Shown: positions 36,104-45,483, counted from the first letter of the stretch. The stretch is 64,000 nt of DNA from Marinobacterium rhizophilum DSM 18822 (GCF_000378045.1 NZ_KB899099.1:1-64000); one strand, 5' to 3'. Numbers and translations are program-made. Notes: a model not told the origin generated them from the letters alone.

Positions 36104-36288
36104 ACCCGGATACTGCGCAGCCGTTTAAGCCCACACCGATGCCATTTGCAGCCCTTTGACCTGCACAAAGGTCCAGATGGCGGCTGCGCGACGCCCAAAC
36201 GACAGCGGGCGCTTTTAGAGCGGTACCGATGCGCCGCTATACCGGCCAGCCGTCACTTTTTATCAACGCCCGTCCTTCTTCTTTAAAT

Positions 36289-36307
36289 GATATTGATTTT
36301 CATTTAT
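36289..36307 (+). promoter_or_regulatory. Fur-box-like site upstream of the TonB receptor
   Basis: GATATTGATTTTCATTTAT matches the Fur consensus at 13 of 19 positions and lies 104 bp before the receptor start. Confidence 0.6.
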
Positions 36308-36410
36308 ATTACGCTTCGTATTTTAGTTGGTGTCTAAACATCATTTCAGGCAGGCGACTCAGCGCGCGCACCACGCCCGGCATGGCGAAGATCGAAGGAG
36401 AACGATTTCC

Positions 36411-38528
36411 ATGGCTTTACGACGCAACCCGCTTTCACTCGGCATCCTGGCCGCACTTTCGGCAACGGCTGCCGCACCGACACTCGCGTCCAACGAGAGT
36501 GGCGCTGTAGTGCTGCAGACTCTGGAGGTGTCCGGCGAGGGTATCAAAGCCGAGACCGAGCACTCGGAGTCGTACAGCGCCCCGATCGCTACCAGCGCCA
36601 CCCGCCTCGCCCTGACGCCGCGCGAAACGCCGCAGGCCGTGACCACCGTCACCCGCGCCCTGCTTGACGACTACTCGCTCAACACCCTCAACGACGCCCT
36701 CGAGCTGACGCCCGGCGTGTCCGTGGAGCGGGTCGAAACGGACCGCACCTACTACACCGCACGGGGCTTCAACATCACCAACTTCCAGGTGGACGGACTG
36801 GGGATCCCGGCGATCTACGACAACCTCTATGGCGACATCGACACCGCCATCTATGACCGTATCGAAGTGCTGCGCGGCGCCAACGGCCTGCTGTCCGGCA
36901 CCGGCAACCCCTCGGCTACCGTCAACCTGATCCGCAAACGCCCGACCGAGGAATTCCAGGCCTCGGCCGACCTGTCGGCGGGTTCCTGGGACCGCTACCG
37001 CCTGCAGGGCGACGTCGCAGGGCCGCTGAACGAAGCAGGCACTGTACGCGGCCGCCTGGTGGTATCCGGCAGCAATGAAAACTCCTACCTCGACCGCTAC
37101 GAGAAGGAACGCAACGTCTTCTACGGCGTTATCGAAGCGGATCTCGGCGACAACACCCTGCTGACCCTGGGCCACACCGAACAGCGCGACTATGCCGACA
37201 GCCCGCTCTGGGGCGCACTGCCGCTGACCTACGCCGACGGCAGCCCGACCAACTACGACGTTTCCACCAGCACCGCGGCCGACTGGGCCTACTGGGACAA
37301 TGTCACCCGCGACACCTTCGTCGAGCTGCAGCAGCAGCTCGGTGGCAACTGGAGCGCTATCGCCCGCCTGACACACCTCGAAAGCGATTCCGACAGCGAG
37401 CTCTTCTACCAGTACGGCTCACCGGACAAGGACACCGGCCTGGGCCTCTACGCCTACCCGAGCGCGTACGAATTCGAAAGCGAACAGCTGATCGCCGACG
37501 TCTATGCCACAGGCCCATTCAGGCTCGGCGGTCGCGAGCACGAGCTGGTCGTCGGCACCCAGTGGTACCGCTCCGAGGTCTCGGACCTGTCGTACTACGG
37601 CCAGGGCATCGGCACGGCGCTCGGCCCGCTTGAGGACTTCGATGGCAACTACCCGAAACCGGCATTTGACGCAGGCACAGCCGGCAGCGACTGGGAAGAC
37701 GAGCAGACCAGCCTTTACGGCGCCGCCCGCTTCAGCCTGACCGACCGCCTGGCGCTGATTACCGGCCTGCGCGTCACCCATCTGGATTCCGAAGGGGTTT
37801 CCTATGGCGTGAGCCAGGACACCTCCTATGACAATGAGCTGACGCCCTATGCCGGCGCGGTCTACGACCTGACCGACAGCGTTTCGGTCTATGCCAGCTA
37901 TACCGAAATCTTCGATCCGCAGAGTGAGATCGATAGCAACCGCAAACGCCTCGATCCTGTCCAGGGCAGCAATATCGAGGCCGGCGTGAAAGCCGACCTG
38001 TTCAATGGCGGCGCCTATGCCGCGCTGGCGGTATTCCGCGCCGAGCAAGATAACGTGGCCGAAGCCGCCGGGACGATTTCGGGTACCGTTGACACTTACT
38101 ACCGGGGTGTCGATGGGGTGGTCAGCAATGGCTTCGAGCTGGACCTGGCCGGCGAGGTACTGCCGGGCCTGCAGGCGTTGGCCGGCTACAGCTACGTCGA
38201 CATCGAAAACGCCGACGGCAGCCGCGCCAAGACCGAAACGCCGCGCCACCTGCTGAAACTGTCCTCGACCTACCGCCTGCCGGCCCTGCCGCAGATGCGT
38301 GTCGGTGCCAGCTACCGCTGGCAGGATGCTATCCGCAACGCCACCGCCGAACAGGACAGCTACGGCGTGCTGGGGCTGATGGCCGATTACGCCTTCACGC
38401 CGAACCTGAGCGCGACCCTGAATCTCAACAACGTCACCGATGAGAAGTATCTCAACAGTCTGAAATACAACCAGTCGTACTATGGCGCGTCACGCAATGC
38501 CATGCTGAAGCTCAGCTGGAAATACTGA
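36411..38528 (+). CDS. TonB-dependent siderophore receptor
   Basis: The 705-residue protein has a signal peptide (LGILAALSATAAAPTLA), then a plug domain with TPRETPQAVTTVTRALL and RIEVLRGANGLLSGTGNPSATVNLIRKRP, and a 22-strand barrel ending in NNVTDEKYLNS...LKLSWKY with a C-terminal aromatic residue. It lacks an extra N-terminal signalling domain, so it is a plain transporter and not a sigma-factor transducer. The ATG at 36411 has AAGGAG upstream. The neighbours indicate a ferric-hydroxamate ligand. A Fur-like site precedes it and an intrinsic terminator follows. Confidence 0.95.
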   Translation: MALRRNPLSLGILAALSATAAAPTLASNESGAVVLQTLEVSGEGIKAETEHSESYSAPIATSATRLALTPRETPQAVTTVTRALLDDYSLNTLNDALELTPGVSVERVETDRTYYTARGFNITNFQVDGLGIPAIYDNLYGDIDTAIYDRIEVLRGANGLLSGTGNPSATVNLIRKRPTEEFQASADLSAGSWDRYRLQGDVAGPLNEAGTVRGRLVVSGSNENSYLDRYEKERNVFYGVIEADLGDNTLLTLGHTEQRDYADSPLWGALPLTYADGSPTNYDVSTSTAADWAYWDNVTRDTFVELQQQLGGNWSAIARLTHLESDSDSELFYQYGSPDKDTGLGLYAYPSAYEFESEQLIADVYATGPFRLGGREHELVVGTQWYRSEVSDLSYYGQGIGTALGPLEDFDGNYPKPAFDAGTAGSDWEDEQTSLYGAARFSLTDRLALITGLRVTHLDSEGVSYGVSQDTSYDNELTPYAGAVYDLTDSVSVYASYTEIFDPQSEIDSNRKRLDPVQGSNIEAGVKADLFNGGAYAALAVFRAEQDNVAEAAGTISGTVDTYYRGVDGVVSNGFELDLAGEVLPGLQALAGYSYVDIENADGSRAKTETPRHLLKLSSTYRLPALPQMRVGASYRWQDAIRNATAEQDSYGVLGLMADYAFTPNLSATLNLNNVTDEKYLNSLKYNQSYYGASRNAMLKLSWKY

Positions 38529-38548
38529 TCGGGCAGTCGCCATCCCCG

Positions 38549-38577
38549 GGGGAGAACTTTGCTTCTCCTCTTTTTTC
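38549..38577 (+). terminator. receptor gene terminator
   Basis: Stem GGAGAA/TTCTCC (loop CTTTGC), extended by two weaker pairs, followed by a run of Ts, 20 bases after the receptor stop. Confidence 0.85.
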
Positions 38578-38662
38578 TTTGCGCCCAAGGAGGTCGGCCG
38601 CTCTGCAGAACAACCGTAGTGCTCCAGGGTCGAATGTCATGAAGCCCAGCAGGAGACCGACG

Positions 38663-39160
38663 ATGCAAAAGCTCAAATCCGGTCTGGTAGCGGCCTTGGC
38701 TCTGGCACTGGCGTTGCTGCCGACCGCAGTCGCGGCCGGCGTCGAGGTGGATTTCATCGATCCGCAAAAATACACCGACCTTGGCGACTATGGCAGCTCA
38801 CCCGATCCCCTGCCGATATTCGCCCGCCATCTGCAGCAGTTGGGCGCCCGATGCCTTGCCCCCGAGGATCGTCTTCATATACGCGTGCTCGATATTGACC
38901 TGGCCGGCCAACAGGAATGGTGGCGAGGCACCGCCTACACCGATGTGCGGGTGATGCGTGACATTACCTGGCCACGCATGCAACTTGAATACGACTGGCT
39001 CGATGGCAACGGTGCCTTAAGGAAGCAGGCACAGGCGCGGCTTGCGGATATGAATTACCTGATGTTTGGCCACCACATCACTGCCCGGAATGAGCTCTAC
39101 GGCTACGACAAGGCCATGCTTAGCCGATGGTTCGAGCAAGAGTTCTGCCGCCGCAGCTGA
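38663..39160 (+). CDS. DUF3016-type secreted protein
   Basis: The 165-residue protein has a signal peptide (to about residue 25, TAVAAG) and then the DUF3016 pattern: VEVDFIDPQKYTD, DLAGQQEWWRGTAYTDVRVMRDITWPRM in pieces, and a C-terminal YGYDKAML. The ATG at 38663 has AGGAG seven bases upstream. The function of the family is unknown; members are periplasmic. It lies beyond the receptor terminator, so it need not belong to the iron operon. Confidence 0.8.
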   Translation: MQKLKSGLVAALALALALLPTAVAAGVEVDFIDPQKYTDLGDYGSSPDPLPIFARHLQQLGARCLAPEDRLHIRVLDIDLAGQQEWWRGTAYTDVRVMRDITWPRMQLEYDWLDGNGALRKQAQARLADMNYLMFGHHITARNELYGYDKAMLSRWFEQEFCRRS

Positions 39161-39224
39161 TATTAACGCCCCGCCAATGGTACGGCGCCTGGAACCGACT
39201 CATCGTTGGCAGCAGTCGTCTGGA

Positions 39225-40265
39225 TCATCCTGCCAAGAACCTGCCTGCCACACCCAATACCAGCAGATAATAGAATCTCGGCAGCCATTCGTATAATGTC
39301 TGCGCCGCCAGCTCCAGGCGCTGCTGCAGGAGAGCCAATTGATGCTCGATCGCCGGTGCCACCCGGCCCGCCTGTTCCGCACTGCGGATCAACTGAGTCA
39401 TTTCTGTGGATAACAGCAGGCCCGTCTGCTGCAGCGCATCGGCCAGCGTCTCGCCCCGGTAAACGCAGTGCTGGGCCCGCCGTACCGCGCGCTGATAATC
39501 GCTGCACTGTAGCAGCCTGGCGGTGCTCGCCAGAGCCGAGCCACAATCAGCACCGGCTTTCAGGGGCCATAGCAGCAGGGCCAAAAAATAATACTCGTAC
39601 GCCAGGTTATACAGGCGGGATCGCTGCTTTTTACCATGAGCGGCCCCATGAGCAGCCCCATGAGTAGCGTCACGAACAGCCCCGAACGCGGCCAGACAAG
39701 ACCTCCCACGCGCCCCCAAGCACCAGCCCCAGCTCAGCCACTGTACTGTGTCCGTTTCCAGTAGGCGTAGCAGTAACCCCGTGACCACTGCCACCAACCC
39801 GAGCCAGAGCCCGAGATCCAGCGACACGCCTGATAGGCTCGCATCGTGCATCTGCATCCGCAGCAGACTGCCCGCAAACAGGGCCATGATCAGCACACCC
39901 CAGGGCAGCCAGAGCTTCACCCTGAAGGCGCGGATACGCTTGCGTCGCCGCTCTGCGCTGGCGGCGACCTGGCGTAGCGCCTCGTCGAGTTGTCCAGCGT
40001 TTTCAGCCACCTGCAAAATATCAGCTGTCGATGGACTGAGTACCTGCGCCTGGGACAGGGTTCGCGCCAGTGACTCCCCGCCGCGCAACCGCTGACTCAT
40101 CCGCCCCAGCGCGATGGCGCTGCCGGGAAACTGCTGTTGCAGCACGTCAAGCGCCTGCACCGGGGCGAGCCCGGCGCCGAGCAGAGTTGCCAGGCTGCGC
40201 AGCCGTTCCGCATCCCAGCGTGTTCGCCGGCCACCTTGCCTGTCAGTCCATTTTCGAGGTTTCAT
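39225..40265 (-). CDS. type II secretion/type IV pilus F-domain (GspF/PilC-like) inner-membrane protein
   Basis: The 346-residue protein has two copies of the T2SSF domain: N-terminal LRSLATLLGAGLAPVQALDVL and GGESLARTL...ADILQVAENAGQLDEALRQVA, then C-terminal counterparts with CVYRGETLADAL and MTQLIRSAEQAGRVAPAIEHQ, plus two to three membrane helices. It is somewhat shorter than GspF (~400). No other secretion or pilus genes adjoin it. A short repeat puts HGAAHGAAHG in the loop between the domains. Confidence 0.8.
   Translation of the reverse strand: MKPRKWTDRQGGRRTRWDAERLRSLATLLGAGLAPVQALDVLQQQFPGSAIALGRMSQRLRGGESLARTLSQAQVLSPSTADILQVAENAGQLDEALRQVAASAERRRKRIRAFRVKLWLPWGVLIMALFAGSLLRMQMHDASLSGVSLDLGLWLGLVAVVTGLLLRLLETDTVQWLSWGWCLGARGRSCLAAFGAVRDATHGAAHGAAHGKKQRSRLYNLAYEYYFLALLLWPLKAGADCGSALASTARLLQCSDYQRAVRRAQHCVYRGETLADALQQTGLLLSTEMTQLIRSAEQAGRVAPAIEHQLALLQQRLELAAQTLYEWLPRFYYLLVLGVAGRFLAG
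39634..39669 (-). repeat. three 12-bp tandem units inside the GspF-like gene
   Basis: CCATGAGCGGCC, CCATGAGCAGCC and CCATGAGTAGCG are consecutive. On the minus strand they encode HGAA-type units in the linker between the two F-domains. Confidence 0.8.
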
Positions 40266-40332
40266 GCCTCGATACTAGATCCCCAGGCTCGCCCGTGCAC
40301 CCTGTCAGCGTCTGCAGACGGCACTCTGGCCT

Positions 40333-41034
40333 TTATCGCGAATCCGCAGGAAACAGCGTTATGGCATCGCCAGGCCGCCAGGGCGGATATTTCGTCATAA
40401 CGGCGGCAAACAAGTCCGATGCCAGCCAGTCGCTCAACCATCGCTGCAGCGCCTTGTACCCGCTGGCAGCAAACCAGACCGGATCGACCATAGAGAATTG
40501 GCGTACAAAGGGGAAAATTGCCGCATCCGCCAGCGTCGGTCTGTTCGCGACCAGACCTGCGCTGTGCTGCAAGCTGGCGTCCAGCGTACGCAAAAACGGC
40601 TCGGCCATTTCGCGGTATTCAACGGCCGTCTTCTCCGGATAACGGTCGGCATATTTATACCGGTCCAGCGCCCACTTGAACTCGCCATCATTGCGCCCGA
40701 TCAGCGCCATTGCGCGCTCTTCACACCCCAGCCAGTGTTCGGGATCATGCTGCTGCAAAGCCCACAGCATGATATCGAGACTTTCTGCAATCACCCTTTG
40801 CGCCACAGGCTGCGTGCCATCATGCCCAACGTGCAGCACGGGCACCGTACCCTTGGCCGAAACGGCCAGCATTTCAGCGGGTTTGTCTCGCAACACCACC
40901 TCTCTGAGCTCACAACGGATACCCGCACAGGCGAGCGCCAGCCGGGCACGTATGGCATAGGGGCAGCGACGAAAGGAATACAGGATAGGAAGCGGCACCT
41001 CAGGTCCCCTGTGATAACGGGCTATATGGCTCAT
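40333..41034 (-). CDS. glutathione S-transferase family protein
   Basis: The 233-residue protein has an N-terminal thioredoxin-like half with LYSFRRCPYAIRARLAL (active Cys in CPYA) and cis-Pro GTVPVL, then the helical C-terminal half with NRPTLADAAIFPFV. It resembles monothiol, omega/zeta-type GSTs. The substrate is unknown. The ATG at 41034 is chosen; the frame extends upstream through non-conserved sequence. Confidence 0.85.
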   Translation of the reverse strand: MSHIARYHRGPEVPLPILYSFRRCPYAIRARLALACAGIRCELREVVLRDKPAEMLAVSAKGTVPVLHVGHDGTQPVAQRVIAESLDIMLWALQQHDPEHWLGCEERAMALIGRNDGEFKWALDRYKYADRYPEKTAVEYREMAEPFLRTLDASLQHSAGLVANRPTLADAAIFPFVRQFSMVDPVWFAASGYKALQRWLSDWLASDLFAAVMTKYPPWRPGDAITLFPADSR

Positions 41035-41111
41035 AGGGTGCAGAGTGTACCTGTTTGCCCGCCGGCAGGAACAGCATTGCGCAAAGCCACCCTCGGCTTT
41101 GAAAAGCAAAA

Positions 41112-41141
41112 AACCCGCACAGGCGCGAGCCTGTCCGGGTT
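41112..41141 (-). terminator. terminator of the 84-residue gene
   Basis: AACCCG-C-ACAGGC and GCCTGT-C-CGGGTT pair with loop GCGA (one C/C mismatch), followed on the minus strand by TTTTTTGC. It comes after the small gene and before the GST gene. Confidence 0.85.
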
Positions 41142-41216
41142 GCATAACAAAGTGAGCTTTCAGTGCGATGTGTCAGCCAGATCCCTGGCAGGAATACAGA
41201 TCGAGCTGTTGGGCGA

Positions 41217-41471
41217 CTAGCGCCCCAGCACCGGTACCAGATACTGATCAATTGCACGGGCCACGTCGGGCAGCAGTATTTCACGCTGCAGACGCAATTC
41301 CTTCACCAGGGCCTTGGCCTGGGGCAGACTGGCCGCACCCTGAGGCAGAGCCAGCCAGTTCAGCAGCTCGCGACAGCAATATTCGGCATCAGCCCCCTGG
41401 GCAACCGGAATGCCTAGGCGTACCAGACGTTCGCGAAAATCATCCTGATCGATCAGATCGGTGTACATCAT
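41217..41471 (-). CDS. small protein of unknown function (84 residues)
   Basis: The 84-residue protein is helical and contains acidic and hydrophobic stretches (RERLVRLGIPVAQGADAEYC; LRLQREILLPDVARAIDQYL). It has no membrane segment and I recognise no domain. It has a ribosome site (GAGGG) and its own intrinsic terminator 75 bases downstream, both supporting a real gene. It lies downstream of the BCCT gene on the same strand, after a strong stem-loop. Confidence 0.65.
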   Translation of the reverse strand: MMYTDLIDQDDFRERLVRLGIPVAQGADAEYCCRELLNWLALPQGAASLPQAKALVKELRLQREILLPDVARAIDQYLVPVLGR

Positions 41472-41491
41472 ATCTGCACCCTCTTTTATCC

Positions 41492-41527
41492 AACAATCAA
41501 ACAGGCAGCGAGGCCTGTTTGATTGTT
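41492..41527 (-). terminator. stem-loop between BCCT and small gene
   Basis: Perfect 15-bp stem AACAATCAAACAGGC / GCCTGTTTGATTGTT with loop AGCGAG, between the BCCT stop and the small gene. On the minus strand it is not followed by a T-run. It could reduce read-through from the BCCT gene or protect its mRNA end. Confidence 0.6.
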
Positions 41528-41573
41528 TTGCATATGCTGGCCGGGAAGCCGTCGTCCCGCACCGGCGTTTGGA

Positions 41574-43157
41574 TTAAATGCTTTCTGCTCTCAAACCTTT
41601 ATAAAGGCTCAGGCACATCAACATCAAGACCAGCGTGAACGGCAGGCCTGTGGTGATTGCCGCCGCCTGCAGTGCAGTCAGGGCTTCGGAACCGCCACCC
41701 ACCAGCAGTACCGCAGCAATGATGCCCACCAGGGACGCCCAGAACAGTCGCTGAATCATGGGAGCATCCGTCTTGCCACCCGAAGTGATGCTGTCGATCA
41801 CCAGGGAGCCGGAGTCCGCCGAGGTGATGAAGAACACCAGCACCAGCAACACGGCCACGGAAGACATCAGCATGCTCAGCGGCAAGTGCTCGAACATCTG
41901 GAACATCGCCAGGGACACATCACCGATACCGTTGGCCAGCGCGCCCACACCTGCCTGGGCCTGCTCAACAGCGGTGCCACCAAAGGCGCCCATCCAGACG
42001 GCAGTCACAAGCGTCGGAACCAGCAGCACGGCAGTCAGGAACTCGCGTACGGTGCGACCGCGGGACACACGGGCGATAAACATGCCCACGAACGGCGACC
42101 AGGATACCCACCAGGCCCAGTAGAAAACCGTCCAGCCGTGGAACCAGGTGCCGTCTTCACGGCCGATCCAGTTGCTCAGCGGTACAATGTTTTCTACGTA
42201 GCTTGTGACGATACCGCCAATCGATCCAAAGATTTGCAGCGTCGGGCCGACCACAATCACCAGCGCAACCAGGCTGGCCGCAATCACCATGTTGATGTTA
42301 CTCAGCAGTTTCACACCGCCATCCAGACCCCGGGCAACGGACAGCAGCGCCACGGCGGTCACACAGACGATCACCACGATCTGGGTGGTCAGACTGTTTT
42401 CGATACCAAACAGGTAGTTCAGACCGCCAGACGCCTGCTGTGCACCCAGACCCAGCGACGTTGCCAGACCAAAAATGGTCGCCAGCACAGCCAGGATATC
42501 GATTACGTTACCGATCGGACCCCAGCACTTCTCACCCAGCAGCGGGTAGAAGGCGGAGCGGATGGTCATAGGCAGACCCTTGTTGTAGCAGAAGAACGCC
42601 AGCGCCAGAGCAACAACGCCGTAAATTGCCCAGGGATGCAGCCCCCAGTGAAACATGGTCGCGCCCAGGGCCAGTTCCGCGCCCTCGGATGTGCGTGCAG
42701 CCACATTCAGCGGCGTGCCGTACCAGTCGGTGTAGTAAGCCACAGGCTCCGCTACACTCCAGAACATCAGGCCGATACCCATACCGGCGGCAAACAGCAT
42801 TGAGAACCAGGACATGGTCGAAAACTCGGGCTTGGCAGCAGCCCCACCCAGTCGAATCTTGCCCACTGGCAGCACAATCAGCGCCAGGCAGAAAAGCACA
42901 AAAATATTACCGCCGATCATGAACAGCCAATCAAAATTCTCGATTGACCAGCCGCGCGCGCCTGTCAGTGCGACTTTGGCTTCAGCGGGGAACAGCAAAG
43001 TGCCGATGATAAACAGTAGAATCAAGCCTGCACTAACGCCAAATACGGGGTTATGGACATCCATCCCCATGACCTGAACGTTATCCTGGCCTACCTCATA
43101 ATCCGTTTCATATTCATTCTCGGCGCTTGCACTTTCGGTTTTTAAACCCGCGTTCAT
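41574..43157 (-). CDS. BCCT-family betaine/choline/carnitine transporter
   Basis: The 527-residue protein has 12 membrane helices and the BCCT signatures: MFWSVAEPVAYY near residue 130 and the substrate-binding region FYWAWWVSWSPFVGMFIARVSRGRT. BCCT carriers import quaternary ammonium compounds with Na+ or H+. The C-terminal tail is short, so osmosensing as in BetP is not evident. It stands between the two halves of the betaine-catabolic gene set, so it may supply betaine, choline or carnitine as substrate. Confidence 0.92.
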   Translation of the reverse strand: MNAGLKTESASAENEYETDYEVGQDNVQVMGMDVHNPVFGVSAGLILLFIIGTLLFPAEAKVALTGARGWSIENFDWLFMIGGNIFVLFCLALIVLPVGKIRLGGAAAKPEFSTMSWFSMLFAAGMGIGLMFWSVAEPVAYYTDWYGTPLNVAARTSEGAELALGATMFHWGLHPWAIYGVVALALAFFCYNKGLPMTIRSAFYPLLGEKCWGPIGNVIDILAVLATIFGLATSLGLGAQQASGGLNYLFGIENSLTTQIVVIVCVTAVALLSVARGLDGGVKLLSNINMVIAASLVALVIVVGPTLQIFGSIGGIVTSYVENIVPLSNWIGREDGTWFHGWTVFYWAWWVSWSPFVGMFIARVSRGRTVREFLTAVLLVPTLVTAVWMGAFGGTAVEQAQAGVGALANGIGDVSLAMFQMFEHLPLSMLMSSVAVLLVLVFFITSADSGSLVIDSITSGGKTDAPMIQRLFWASLVGIIAAVLLVGGGSEALTALQAAAITTGLPFTLVLMLMCLSLYKGLRAESI

Positions 43158-44185
43158 TCAACACTCCTCACCCGTATCGGGATCGATATCGTTTTGTCGT
43201 TATTGTTATATTTCGCGACGAAATCTCTGCGAAATCCATTAACCCCAGAAAGGGATAAAAGTGAACCTCCCGCAGAACTAAGCTGGCACAATGGTGATAC
43301 CATCTTACAAACAAGCACCAACGCCGGTGTTCTGATAGCGACACCAGCATTGCCCAAACGACGCAATGGCGACATTGGAATCCTGAAAACGTCATTAGTG
43401 CCGTCCAGCAAGAAAGTTCTGCAGATGGCGTCAACTCAAGCGCAAACGGCGAAAGCCGCTGCTTTGAGCACCGCAAAAGCCTCCGCACACCACCAGGTTT
43501 CTGCCCGACCGTCCGACGCGACATGCAGATTACCGGCGCGCTGCAGCCTGGTGCTGGCAACCGGCTGACACGAACGCGCCTACCCAGCCACCAGCGCACT
43601 TATTCGATAACGGCGACTGAGGCCTGTTGCGGCTGAAATCATTGCGGGGCACCGACGACGATGACATTCTGATCGAGGCGTTTGTCTGCGTGCTCGACGA
43701 GGTCACCCCGCCATGAATGGCGCTTCGAGACGACGCCCAGCCAGAAGGACAGCGGGCTGACAGGGTTTCGACGGATCCCATTAAAGATGGTCGGGACGGT
43801 AAATGCGCTATTGGCTCTGCGCATCAACCTGGTGGACAAATAGGTTCCCTCCCTATTTGTCCGTCACGCCACAGCCCTTTAACTCAAGAGAGTGGGCGCG
43901 AGTGCGTGAACGTGCTGGTTTTGCTGGCGTTCGCATTGGGCCATTTTTTAAAGCAAGACCCAATGATGAAGCGTCCATGCCTCATATCAATCCGCGGGTT
44001 AATAGCACTGGCGCCGATGACACCAAATCTGTACCGTCTTGCGGGTATGCGGTCGATACCCCGGGTAATCCGACTGGATGCAACCGGGGAACCGGAATTA
44101 ATACAGCAACTCGGCCGCGATGATACCAATGAGTTGAAGCAGCCAGGGCCGTGTCACCCTTCAGTCACCACCAATACAGGATCTG
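43158..44185. other. 1-kb stretch with no recognised gene
   Basis: No open frame here looks like a family I know. The part 43640-43850 reads, in two adjacent plus-strand frames, as protein-like but interrupted sequence (LRGTDDDDILIEAFVCVLDE, then FETTPSQKDSGLTGFRRIP). It could be a decayed gene. Near the BCCT start there is a TGTCGTTATTG and TTTCGCGACGAAA stretch (43192-43222) of possible regulatory interest. Confidence 0.4.
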
Positions 44186-44869
44186 ATGATGGACGTCTTC
44201 GAGTACATCAGAGAAAAAGAAAGGTCGATCAGAACCCGGATCAGCAGCCTTGATCTGAAGAACACGTCCGACGCTCATCTGCGCCAGCTCTCCTATTTCA
44301 TCAGCCATTCGCTGAATAACACGCTGAACAACTCCTGGGTTTCCAGAATGCACCTGTTCTTCGATACCGCCAGCGACCGCGAACTGCAGGGCGTCAAGAA
44401 CGCCAAGGTTATTGCTTTCTATCAAGACTGGCAGTCGCGTATTGGCAGGGAAGTCTTCGTGGGAGACTGGATGACGATTGATCAATCCCGTATCGACCAT
44501 TTCGCCGATGTTACCGGTGACCGCCAGTGGATTCATACCGATCCTGAGCGCGCGCGTAGCGAATCGCCATTCGGCGGAACCATCGCCCATGGCTTTCTGG
44601 TCCTGTCGCTGCTGCCGGAGCTGACCGATACCGTCAATCCGGAAAAGCCCCCCTACCCCGAAGCCCGCATGGTGGTGAACTGTGGGCTTGACCAGGTGCG
44701 CTTTCCGCACCCGGTCAGAACCGGCAGTCGAATCCGCGCCCGCACCACCCTGATATCCATGACCGCATCGAAACGCAGTATCGAAATGGTGAACCGCATT
44801 CAGGTAGAAGTAGAAGGATCGAGCCGCACCGTGTGCGTCGCCGATACACTGCTGCGTCTCTATTTCTGA
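44186..44869 (+). CDS. MaoC-like hydratase domain protein with N-terminal extension
   Basis: Residues ~95-225 form a hot-dog fold of the MaoC type: FADVTGDRQWIHTDPERA with the catalytic Asp/His pair, then GGTIAHGFLVLSLLP. This is the active site of (R)-specific enoyl-CoA hydratases. The first ~95 residues are a helical, charged extension (MMDVFEYIREKERSIRTRIS) without a family I can name. The gene is alone, with no other fatty-acid or PHA gene nearby. Either of two adjacent ATGs (44186, 44189) may be used. Confidence 0.85.
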   Translation: MMDVFEYIREKERSIRTRISSLDLKNTSDAHLRQLSYFISHSLNNTLNNSWVSRMHLFFDTASDRELQGVKNAKVIAFYQDWQSRIGREVFVGDWMTIDQSRIDHFADVTGDRQWIHTDPERARSESPFGGTIAHGFLVLSLLPELTDTVNPEKPPYPEARMVVNCGLDQVRFPHPVRTGSRIRARTTLISMTASKRSIEMVNRIQVEVEGSSRTVCVADTLLRLYF

Positions 44870-45034
44870 CCGAACAGATCGTAAACACGCCCGTTCAGCC
44901 GCCAGGCAATTACGCGGGCTAACCCCGCGGCGTCAGCGCATAAAGCCTGCTCCTGCGCAGCCCGCCAGTGATGCTGGAAATACTGTTAATGCCGGCACCA
45001 ATCTCAGTGAACCGACATCCTGCAGATAAAAAAA

Positions 45035-45055
45035 ATCCGGGCAGGGTGCCCGGAT
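45035..45055 (-). terminator. terminator of an unassigned minus-strand transcript
   Basis: ATCCGGGC/GCCCGGAT with loop AGGGT is followed on the minus strand by seven Ts. No convincing gene lies upstream on this strand; a 70-residue open frame (45081-45293) has no recognised similarity. The 1,002-bp gap 44870-45871 also contains a fragment of etfBA and a Fur-like site, described separately. Confidence 0.8.
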
Positions 45056-45483
45056 AAAAGCCGTGATGGGTACAAAGTATTCAAGGTGAATGCATGCAAA
45101 CACCCGAGCTCAGACAAAGACCGGAAAACATCGAATAAGCGATACTTTCCGCAATGGATACAGGGTAATGCGATAACAGAGCCGTCGGTAATATCAGGTG
45201 AATGGTGAGTTCACCCTGAGCAGATATTGCCTGCGTCGACTGTAAAAACAGAATAGCCCAGCCGACGCTCGGGCGACTATCCAAACTCGCCACAAAGTAT
45301 TCTCTTTACGACAGCCGGGAATTATTATTTTTTACCCCATCGCAAGGGCCGGTAAATTTAGCAGGCATCGGGCTCCGTAGCGGAGCAGCCAACAGTGCCA
45401 CACTTTTCGCGGCGCGAAACTGACCGGTAAAGTGGACAGATTCGGGACAGGCCGCAGCCTCTCCAACCCGGGCAATGGGCATT

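Noticed and set aside
43717-44253. 178-residue plus-strand gene
   Set aside because: Irregular composition with no domain, and it runs into the MaoC start in another frame. It looks like a chance open frame over decayed DNA.
45081-45293. 70-residue minus-strand gene
   Set aside because: It ends near a terminator, but the sequence has no recognisable domain, an unusual composition and no good ribosome site. It is noted under the orphan terminator instead.
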